Source: JAUXLW01 sp964195005 (GTDB lineage Bacteria; Actinomycetota; Acidimicrobiia; Spongiisociales; SHLN01). From it: 9,569 bases of DNA. The stretch spans positions 1 to 9,569 of the forward strand of contig CAXMOO010000157.1 in NCBI GenBank assembly GCA_964195005.1. Direction: 5' to 3'. Below, piece by piece: positions 1 to 4,631 of this stretch; positions within the stretch are counted from its first letter, which is position 1, and every line of letters begins with the position of its first letter. The notes under the pieces were generated by a model that was not told the DNA's origin, searched no databases, and was given only the letters and a program-made list of their open reading frames with translations. The translations under genes were made by a program, and so were the position numbers.

Positions 1-2
1 AC

Positions 3-2312
3 GAGGACATTCGAGACTCGGAGCCCGATTGGGGCCCGTATCAGCAGCCCAAGCCACCCGAGGGTGCACCCAACGTGCTCTATGTCGTGTGGGACGACGT
101 CGGATTCTCCGCTTTCAATTCGTTCGGCGGCCCGATCGAGACCCCGACGATGGACCGCATCGCCGAGCAAGGGCTGCGGTATACGCAGTTCCATACAACG
201 GCACTGTGTTCGCCGTCACGGGCTGCCATGCTCACCGGACGTAACCACACCACGGTTGGTATGGCCTGCATCGGCGAAGCTACCACCGGCTTCCCGAACT
301 CCAACGGGCACATCCCGTTCGAGACGGCCACGATTGCCGAAGTGTTGGTGGAGCGGGGCTACAACACTTACATGTTGGGTAAGTGGCACTTGTGCCCCGA
401 AGACGAGATGAACCTGGCGTCCACCAAGCGCAACTGGCCGCTCGGCCGCGGTTTCGAGCGCTACTACGGGTTCCTGGGTGGCGAGACCAGTCAGTGGCAT
501 CCGGACATCATCTACGACAACCATCCGGTGGAACAGCCCTCCCAGCCCGAGGATGGCTACCACTTCAGCACCGACATCGCCGACAAGGCCATCGAGTTCA
601 TCTCCGATGCCAAGCAGATCGCGCCGGACAAGCCGTTCTTCATGTACTTCTGCCCGGGTGTGGCGCACGCTCCCCACCACGTGGCGCCGGAGTGGGCCGA
701 TCACTACAAGGGCCGTTTCGACCAGGGCTACGAGAAGGTTCGCGAGGAGACGCTGGCACGGCAGAAGGAGATAGGCATCGTTCCGGCCGACACCGAGCTG
801 TCGCCCATCAACCCGCTGGTGGACGCCACGAGTGCTGATGGCAAACCCTGGGCACCGCTCGACGTTGTGCGCCCGTGGGACTCGCTGGACGACGGCGAGA
901 AGCGCCTTTTCGCTCGCATGGGCGAGGTGTACGCCGGCATGGTCACCCACACCGACCACGAGCTGGGCCGGGTCATCGATTACCTGGAGCAGGCCGGCGA
1001 GCTGGACAACACGATCATCGTCGTCATCTCCGACAACGGAGCCAGCGGCGAAGGTGGTCCAAACGGCTCCGTCAACGAAAACAAGTTCTTCAACGGCGTC
1101 CCCGACTCGATGGAGGAGAACCTCAAATATCTCGACGTGCTGGGCGGGCCCGAAACCTACAACCACTACGCAACCGGGTGGGCGATGGCCTTCAACACAC
1201 CATTTAAGTTGTGGAAGCGCTACGCCTGGAACGGTGGCATCTGCGACCCGCTCATCGTCAGTTGGCCGGCCGGAATCGAAGCGCGTGGCGAGGTGCGCCA
1301 CCAGTACTGCCACGTCACCGACGTGACGCCGACCGTATACGAGATGTTGGGTCTGGAGTTGCCGGACGAAGTGAAGGGCTATACCCAGTGGCCGTTGGAG
1401 GGCACCAGCGTGGCCTACAGCTTCGACGACGCCGAGGCGCCGAGCCGGAAGGAAACGCAGTTCTATTCGATGCTCGGCAGCCGCGGCATCTATCACGAAG
1501 GATGGAAGGCGAACACGATTCACCCCACCATCGCCAACTGGGGCAACTACAGCCAGGATCAGTGGGCGCTGTACCACGTTGACGAAGATCGCAGCGAAAT
1601 AAACGACCTCGCCGAACAGCACCCTGAGAAGTTGGAGCAGTTGAAGACACTCTGGTATCACGAGGCCGGCAAGTACCAGGCCTTCCCCCTCGAGGACCGC
1701 AGTGCGGTCGAGGTGTTGACCACGCCGCGGCCCCAGCTGGCGCCACCACGGGATCGCTACGCGTATCGGCCCGGCACTGCCGAGATCCCCGAGGGGGCGG
1801 CCGTCAACGTGCGCAACCGCTCATACAAGATCGCCGCAGAGGTAGGGATCTCCAACGGCGCCCAAGGAGTGATCTTCTCCCACGGAGGCCGCTTCGGCGG
1901 CCACAGCCTGTTCGTCAAGGACCACAAGCTGCACTATGTGTACAACTGGTTGGGGGAGATTGAGCAGGAGATCGTCTCCGACATCGACGTCCCCAATGGT
2001 GACTGCGTGCTCGGCATGGCATTCGAGAAGGAAGGCAATGACACCCAGCACTCCGCTCTCGGGACTGCGTCGTTGTTCATCAATGACGAGAAGGTCGGGG
2101 AGTTGAGCATCAAGACGCAGCCGGGTAAGTTCATGCTCGGTGGCGAAGGCTTGAACGTCGGCAAGGACCCCGGGGGTCCGGTAAGCACCACGGCTTACGA
2201 GGCTCCGTTCCCATTCAGCGGCGGCAGCATCAGGGAAGTAATCATCGACGTGAGCGGCGAGCAGTACGTCGACCTGGAGCTCGAGGCCCTCGCCATGATG
2301 AAACGTGACTGA
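3..2312 (+). CDS. Type I arylsulfatase, AtsA/AtsD-like, N-terminus cut by window edge
   Basis: Hydrolyses sulfate esters to an alcohol plus inorganic sulfate. The frame is open from base 3, and the conserved 'DSEPDWGPY' lead-in lies upstream of the first internal GTG (75), so the true start is left of the window. It encodes 769 residues here; mycobacterial AtsA-type enzymes are about 787, so roughly 20 residues are missing. Numbering from base 3, the metal ligands are Asp31-Asp32 (WDD) and Asp344-Asn345 (SDNG). The formylglycine-forming Cys69 lies in LCSPSR, followed by GR. Active-site residues include Lys127 and His129 (GKWH), the His222-His226 cluster (HAPHH) and probably Lys402 (FNTPFK). 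From about residue 590 a beta-rich C-terminal region (SHGGRFGGHSLFV, HYVYNWLG) matches the extra domain of the long mycobacterial-type sulfatases. Formylglycine maturation needs a separate FGE enzyme, not encoded here. No secretion signal can be judged. The natural substrate cannot be told from sequence. Confidence 0.95.
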   Translation, partial: EDIRDSEPDWGPYQQPKPPEGAPNVLYVVWDDVGFSAFNSFGGPIETPTMDRIAEQGLRYTQFHTTALCSPSRAAMLTGRNHTTVGMACIGEATTGFPNSNGHIPFETATIAEVLVERGYNTYMLGKWHLCPEDEMNLASTKRNWPLGRGFERYYGFLGGETSQWHPDIIYDNHPVEQPSQPEDGYHFSTDIADKAIEFISDAKQIAPDKPFFMYFCPGVAHAPHHVAPEWADHYKGRFDQGYEKVREETLARQKEIGIVPADTELSPINPLVDATSADGKPWAPLDVVRPWDSLDDGEKRLFARMGEVYAGMVTHTDHELGRVIDYLEQAGELDNTIIVVISDNGASGEGGPNGSVNENKFFNGVPDSMEENLKYLDVLGGPETYNHYATGWAMAFNTPFKLWKRYAWNGGICDPLIVSWPAGIEARGEVRHQYCHVTDVTPTVYEMLGLELPDEVKGYTQWPLEGTSVAYSFDDAEAPSRKETQFYSMLGSRGIYHEGWKANTIHPTIANWGNYSQDQWALYHVDEDRSEINDLAEQHPEKLEQLKTLWYHEAGKYQAFPLEDRSAVEVLTTPRPQLAPPRDRYAYRPGTAEIPEGAAVNVRNRSYKIAAEVGISNGAQGVIFSHGGRFGGHSLFVKDHKLHYVYNWLGEIEQEIVSDIDVPNGDCVLGMAFEKEGNDTQHSALGTASLFINDEKVGELSIKTQPGKFMLGGEGLNVGKDPGGPVSTTAYEAPFPFSGGSIREVIIDVSGEQYVDLELEALAMMKRD

Positions 2313-2315
2313 ATC

Positions 2316-2332
2316 CCCAAATACAGGTTGGG
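2316..2332 (+). terminator. Weak hairpin just after the sulfatase stop
   Basis: Four bases after the sulfatase stop codon, CCCAA (2316-2320) and TTGGG (2328-2332) can form a 5-bp stem with a 7-nt loop. There is no T tract and the stem is short, so this is at best a weak or factor-assisted terminator, or chance. Confidence 0.2.
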
Positions 2333-2466
2333 AACTACCGGAATGAACACGTACGTCGGGCGTACAGAAGAGTTCGCCGAGGGCGAGGTTGTGGTCGGTC
2401 TATTGCCAGGAGGGGTCCGCAGCTGGGGAATCGATCGTTGGGGTGGCCAATCTCCATCGCCCGCTC

Positions 2467-2472
2467 GATAAT
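2467..2472 (+). promoter_or_regulatory. Candidate -10 box (GATAAT) for the GAP-family gene
   Basis: GATAAT matches the TATAAT consensus at five of six bases. It lies 26 nt before the ATG at 2499, leaving a leader of about 20 nt that still includes the GAAGGGAG ribosome binding site at about 2485-2492. No good -35 hexamer sits at 16-18 nt spacing. TTGCCA (2403-2408) and TTGGGG (2438-2443) are present, but neither is correctly spaced. This would give the gene its own promoter, separate from the sulfatase. Confidence 0.35.
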
Positions 2473-2498
2473 CCGGCCCGATGTGAAGGGAGCTCTGA

Positions 2499-3164
2499 AT
2501 GGGTGCAGCGATAGGTGAGATTCTCGGGTTTGCGGTTGGGGTGGCGATCAGCCCGGTCCCGATCATCGCGGTGATCTTGATGTTGTTCACTGGTAAGGCG
2601 AGGTCGAACAGTGTCAGCTTTGTGACCGGGTGGCTGCTTGGTCTCCTCCTGGCCGGCGGTGTTGTGCTGGCTATTGGTCTCGAGGCCTCCGACGGCGGTG
2701 AGTCCGACGTGAGCGGTGTGATCAAGATCCTCATCGGTGTGTTGTTCCTTTTCCTGGGTTTGAAGCAATGGTCGGGTCGGCCCAAGAGCGGCGAGGAACC
2801 GCAGATGCCGGCGTGGATGGCGACGATCGACGGCTTCACGGCCGTCAAGTCATTCGGGCTGGCGTTTGTTCTGGCTGCCGTCAACCCGAAGAACCTGGGC
2901 CTGACCATTGCCGCTGCGGCCGCAATCAGCGCCGGTGGACTGGAGGCGGGCGAAGAGGTCGTCGTGCTCGTGATTTTTGTGCTGTTGGCGTCGCTGACGG
3001 TTGCGGTGCCGGTCATCTGGTACCTGATCGCCGGATCGAGCGCCGAGCACCAACTCAATGTGATGAAGGATTGGCTGGTCGCCAACAACAACACCGTGAT
3101 GGCGGTGCTGTTCATCGTCCTGGGCGCCAAAGTGCTCGGCGACGGCATTTCGATCATCGCCTGA
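2499..3164 (+). CDS. GAP-family (sulfolipid-1/glycopeptidolipid-addressing type) membrane protein
   Basis: A 221-residue integral membrane protein resembling the GAP/SfLAP family (Pfam PF11139), relatives of which (Sap, Gap) are linked in mycobacteria to moving sulfolipid-1 or glycopeptidolipids to the cell surface. Six hydrophobic segments are visible at about residues 8-30, 40-61, 72-91, 116-146, 152-178 and 196-220. They are arranged as two three-helix halves, like the LysE-type exporter fold. The family-typical AAVNPKN motif lies at 126-132, and a charged central loop (RPKSGEE, 94-100) separates the halves. The start at 2499 is supported by GAAGGGAG about 8 nt upstream. The gene follows the sulfatase by 186 nt on the same strand and may have its own promoter. 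The family call is firm; the cargo is unknown, and most actinobacteria with this family make no sulfolipid. Confidence 0.85.
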   Translation: MGAAIGEILGFAVGVAISPVPIIAVILMLFTGKARSNSVSFVTGWLLGLLLAGGVVLAIGLEASDGGESDVSGVIKILIGVLFLFLGLKQWSGRPKSGEEPQMPAWMATIDGFTAVKSFGLAFVLAAVNPKNLGLTIAAAAAISAGGLEAGEEVVVLVIFVLLASLTVAVPVIWYLIAGSSAEHQLNVMKDWLVANNNTVMAVLFIVLGAKVLGDGISIIA

Positions 3165-3236
3165 GGAGAGAGACCGCCCACGGACAGCGTCGGGCTCGAT
3201 GGCACGAACAGGGGCTAAGGCTTCAACGACGGAGAG

Positions 3237-3252
3237 TTGACAGCTTGACAGC
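3237..3252 (+). repeat. Tandem TTGACAGC x2 (two perfect -35 hexamers)
   Basis: The 8-bp unit TTGACAGC occurs twice head to tail (3237-3244 and 3245-3252), giving two exact copies of the TTGACA -35 consensus 8 nt apart. No convincing -10 box lies 16-18 nt downstream of either: the hexamers there are TGCCGG and CGATTC/GATTCA. It may be a promoter with a poor -10, an activator-dependent promoter, or a direct-repeat protein-binding site. Confidence 0.4.
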
Positions 3253-3258
3253 TAATCG

Positions 3259-3281
3259 CTGCCGGAACGATTCACCGGCAG
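3259..3281 (+). repeat. Perfect inverted repeat, 7-bp arms, 9-nt loop
   Basis: CTGCCGG (3259-3265) and CCGGCAG (3275-3281) form a GC-rich stem-loop 95 nt after the GAP-family stop codon. It has no T tract. It could be the end of the GAP transcript, or an operator just downstream of the tandem TTGACAGC repeat. Confidence 0.35.
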
Positions 3282-3379
3282 GATGAAGAAGCTCTACCTC
3301 CACAGGCTATGGCTGCACAGTGGGAACCCACACGGGCGTCCAACGACAGACGTCAGTGTCCGTCAGAGCCGGCGGGGAC

Positions 3380-3412
3380 ACTGTCCGGACAGTTTCGAAC
3401 TGACTGTAAAGT
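3380..3412 (+). promoter_or_regulatory. 14-bp palindromic operator candidate next to a -10 box, upstream of the SHOCT gene
   Basis: ACTGTCCGGACAGT (3380-3393) is a perfect 14-bp palindrome. TAAAGT (3407-3412) matches four of six bases of the -10 consensus, with TG directly before it. A -35 at 17-nt spacing would fall at 3384-3389, inside the palindrome, so a bound protein could block or replace RNA polymerase contact. The half-site ACTGT/ACAGT recurs at 3317-3321, 3380-3384, 3389-3393 and 3403-3407, the last overlapping the first T of the -10 box. The predicted transcript starts about 30 nt before the SHOCT start codon. Confidence 0.45.
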
Positions 3413-3451
3413 CCCTAAGCTCGATCGCAGTCGCTTACCAGGAGGAACACT

Positions 3452-3718
3452 ATGCCCGCTCGCCGCCGCTCCATGAGACGCACCGCCCGCCGGACGTCAC
3501 GCCGCACGTCCCGCAGGGTAAACCGACGGCAGGATGCGATGGAGCAGGAATATGCCCCAGCACCTGAGCCGGCTCCAGCCTCCGAGCCGGCTCCGCAGCC
3601 GGTGGCTACCGAAACCGACAAGATCGAGTCGTTGAAACAGCTCGGCGAGCTCCACGAGCAGGGAATCCTCACGGATGAGGAGTTCGCTGCCGAGAAGGCA
3701 AAGGTCCTCGGCAACTGA
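3452..3718 (+). CDS. Small Arg-rich SHOCT-domain protein
   Basis: An 88-residue protein. The C-terminal SHOCT domain (about residues 58-87; LGELHEQGILTDEEF is diagnostic) is a short helical module usually found at protein ends and thought to mediate oligomerisation. The N-terminus (4-26) is strikingly basic, with repeated R-R-T-S units. It is followed by a Pro/Ala/Glu linker (32-52, EPAPASEPAP). There is no membrane segment; the basic stretch could bind membrane lipid, nucleic acid or a ribosome, but this is not shown. The start is fixed by AGGAGGA (3440-3446), an almost perfect ribosome binding site five nt before the ATG. It is monocistronic, between an operator-like promoter and a strong terminator. 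In actinobacteria such proteins commonly sit beside HdeD-like and other stress membrane proteins, which fits the relic downstream. Confidence 0.85.
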   Translation: MPARRRSMRRTARRTSRRTSRRVNRRQDAMEQEYAPAPEPAPASEPAPQPVATETDKIESLKQLGELHEQGILTDEEFAAEKAKVLGN

Positions 3719-3727
3719 GCCCCACTC

Positions 3728-3759
3728 CAAGAACGCGTCCTGAGCGGGGCGCGTTCTTG
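3728..3759 (+). terminator. Strong intrinsic-type hairpin after the SHOCT gene
   Basis: CAAGAACGCG (3728-3737) pairs perfectly with CGCGTTCTTG (3750-3759). Four more pairs inside, including two G-T wobbles, extend the stem to 14 bp around a GAGC tetraloop (3742-3745). A modest T-rich tail (TTGCGTATT) follows. It begins nine nt after the stop codon and is the clearest terminator in the window. The perfect outer arms mean it could also work from the other strand. Confidence 0.85.
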
Positions 3760-3833
3760 TTGCGTATTGCCTGAGAATCCGCTGGACATCCTGTGCCGCC
3801 CGCAGCTAGCGCGAGAACGCGAAATTCGTATGA

Positions 3834-3962
3834 AGCTTTCTGTGGACGGTCCGCGGCTGGGAGGGTTTCACCGTCATTGCATGGATTGCCGGCATCTATC
3901 TCATCGTCTTTGGTCTCGTCACCGTCATCGGCTCGGTGAGGCTTCGTTCTCTCGCCAGGTAG
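3834..3962 (+). pseudogene. Relic of an HdeD/DUF308-type membrane protein (C-terminal fragment)
   Basis: This frame runs from just after a TGA (3831-3833) to TAG (3960-3962), giving 42 codons without ATG, GTG or TTG. It encodes TVRGWEGFTVIAWIAG followed by IYLIVFGLVTVIGSVRLRSL. That is one hydrophobic helix with the 'W..GiY.IvFG......RLRsL' ending typical of the last helix of HdeD-family (DUF308) acid-resistance membrane proteins, normally about 180-200 residues with six helices. Codon choice is GC-rich at third positions, as in real genes. Everything upstream of the last helix is missing or scrambled, and the SHOCT terminator lies only 75 nt upstream, so a large 5' deletion is the simplest explanation. 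HdeD genes often neighbour SHOCT genes. The family call rests on one helix and is therefore moderate. Confidence 0.5.
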
Positions 3963-4064
3963 GGACCGCGGTCTCGTCGGCGGCGTGTGCTTGCCGCGTG
4001 AACTACTTGCTAAGGCAGGCGGGCTCTAGCAGGATGTCAGAACGCGAAAAACGGAGAAAGCGCT

Positions 4065-4157
4065 ATGACCGTGCCCGAACAGATCCTGCCGGAGGACTCG
4101 TCCCTGCTCAAGGGTCTCAGGGTCTCGCGATGGTTCGTATGCAACGCGGTCGGATAG
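4065..4157 (+). CDS. Small ORF, 30 aa, unknown function
   Basis: ATG at 4065 follows GGAGAAAG (4053-4060) with 8 nt between GGAG and the start codon, a good ribosome binding site. The 30-residue product begins MTVPEQILPEDSS and ends LRVSRWFVCNAVG, with no clear helix or known domain. Codons favour G/C at the third position (acc, gtg, ccc, atc, ctg, gac, tcc, aag), which the overlapping 150-codon frame does not. It may be a genuine small protein, or the surviving 5' end of a gene whose body was lost, which fits the adjacent relic. No terminator is visible after it. I do not recognise the sequence. Confidence 0.35.
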   Translation: MTVPEQILPEDSSLLKGLRVSRWFVCNAVG

Positions 4158-4203
4158 AACGGTACATGCGCACAGCATCGATGTGGCCCTGCGAGGTGGA
4201 TTG

Positions 4204-4398
4204 TCAGATTGGTCCCTGATAGCCACTGCCCGGCTTGGGCGGCAGCATCGCACCAATCAGCCAAAAGATCGGAAGGAAGATGCCAATGATGAAAAACGCC
4301 ATGTGTCCCTTACGAAAGGTCACCACAGCGACGGTGAATATCAGTGCGAAATAGATGGCACCCAGGCCCAGGATCAATACCCATTCGAGTCCAGTCAA
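4204..4398 (-). CDS. Small two-helix membrane protein, TTG start
   Basis: A 64-residue protein starting MTGLEWVLILGLG, with helices at about 6-27 and 33-51, a basic turn between them (FRKGH, 28-32) and a short Pro/Gly/Lys tail (LPPKPGSGYQGPI). This two-helix layout is common among unannotated actinobacterial membrane proteins. The frame stays open to an ATG at 4506, but the extra 36 residues are polar, low-complexity and Lys/Arg-rich. GGAGGAG (plus-strand bases 4402-4408) lies just before the TTG whose first base is 4398, so TTG is the preferred start. It is divergent from the SulP operon across a short shared upstream region. Function is unknown. Two-helix proteins of this size often act as small partners of larger membrane proteins, but no partner is shown here. 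Confidence 0.7.
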   Translation of the reverse strand: MTGLEWVLILGLGAIYFALIFTVAVVTFRKGHMAFFIIGIFLPIFWLIGAMLPPKPGSGYQGPI

Positions 4399-4454
4399 CG
4401 GCTCCTCCAGTGGTCGCGCAGCGGAACTCAGTTTGGCATCTTTCCGGCACCCGT

Positions 4455-4482
4455 GCTGGTGACGGGAACTCTTGACACCAGC
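4455..4482 (+). promoter_or_regulatory. Inverted repeat overlapping the -35 of the SulP operon
   Basis: GCTGGTG (4455-4461) and CACCAGC (4476-4482) are perfect 7-bp arms separated by 14 nt. The right arm overlaps the last two bases of the TTGACA at 4472-4477. The 21-nt centre-to-centre distance (two helical turns) suits a dimeric regulator on one DNA face. It also lies in the upstream region of the divergent small membrane protein gene, so it could affect both directions. Confidence 0.4.
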
Positions 4483-4499
4483 GACGGGCGGAGTCTGAT
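4472..4499 (+). promoter_or_regulatory. Candidate promoter of the leader-SulP-YvlD-AI-2E operon
   Basis: A perfect -35 TTGACA (4472-4477) is followed after 16 nt by TCTGAT (4494-4499), which matches four of six -10 consensus bases. Transcription would start near 4506, giving about 40 nt before the leader ORF and about 120 nt before the SulP start codon. Confidence 0.45.
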
Positions 4500-4547
4500 A
4501 GGGCACCGAAGCCCGCTGGGTTCGAGCACACAGGAGGGTGAAGAAAC

Positions 4548-4631
4548 ATGGCCTCTGGCCCGAATGAGAGGTACCGGAACTCCCCGCCGCCCTGGCACGG
4601 ACTCCCCGTCACGAGCCGCCTGACGCGATGA
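4548..4631 (+). CDS. 27-aa leader ORF with Pro-Pro-Pro-Trp, overlapping the SulP start
   Basis: ATG at 4548 follows AGGAGGG (4532-4538) with 9 nt spacing, the best ribosome binding site in the operon. The 27-residue product includes ERYRNSPPPWHGLP and ends in TGA at 4629-4631, overlapping the SulP ATG in an ATGA (4628-4631). SulP has no ribosome binding site of its own just upstream (CGAGCCGCCTGACGCG), so ribosomes finishing this ORF probably start SulP: translational coupling. Codons 13-15 (ccg ccg ccc, 4584-4592) encode three consecutive prolines followed by Trp, the class of motif that stalls ribosomes unless EF-P acts. The product has no membrane helix or known domain and is probably a regulatory leader peptide. 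It could instead be a chance ORF that only supplies the ribosome binding site. Confidence 0.5.
   Translation: MASGPNERYRNSPPPWHGLPVTSRLTR

Larger units (their letters stand above)
3760..4203. other. Gene-poor stretch with an HdeD-like relic and one small ORF
   Basis: About 440 bases between the SHOCT terminator and the stop of the minus-strand membrane protein contain no convincing full-length gene. Two pieces stand out: a startless HdeD-like fragment (3834-3962) and a 30-codon ORF with a good ribosome binding site (4065-4157). A 150-codon open frame spans 3767-4219, but its product is Arg/Cys/His-rich with no recognisable domain, and it is out of frame with both pieces. The pattern suits a decayed gene region. 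Confidence 0.6.

Noticed and set aside
216..1661. Long minus-strand open frame (481 codons) opposite the sulfatase
   Set aside because: It is fully antisense to a gene with intact catalytic motifs. Its product is Val/Gly/Arg/His-rich without a domain, as expected for a high-GC shadow.
2195..3205. Minus-strand open frame (336 codons) opposite the GAP-family gene
   Set aside because: Its Ser/Thr/Pro-rich product has no domain and covers the end of the sulfatase and the whole GAP-family gene antisense.
3389..3405. TTCGAAC resembling a tRNA T-loop
   Set aside because: The flanking five-base arms do not pair and no acceptor or anticodon arm is present.
3283..3567. 94-codon plus-strand frame starting with MKKLYLHRLWL
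   Set aside because: It runs through the operator/promoter region and overlaps the SHOCT start, which has a near-perfect ribosome binding site. Its product has no recognisable domain.
3767..4219. 150-codon plus-strand frame
   Set aside because: Its composition is rich in Arg, Cys and His, codon use lacks the GC third-position bias, and it is out of frame with the HdeD-like fragment and the 30-codon ORF.
4516..4535. GGTTCGAGC resembling a tRNA T-arm
   Set aside because: There is no complementary stem and no cloverleaf upstream.
4183..4623. 146-codon plus-strand frame before SulP
   Set aside because: It is antisense to the 64-aa membrane protein and crosses the SulP promoter. It is polar and domainless.
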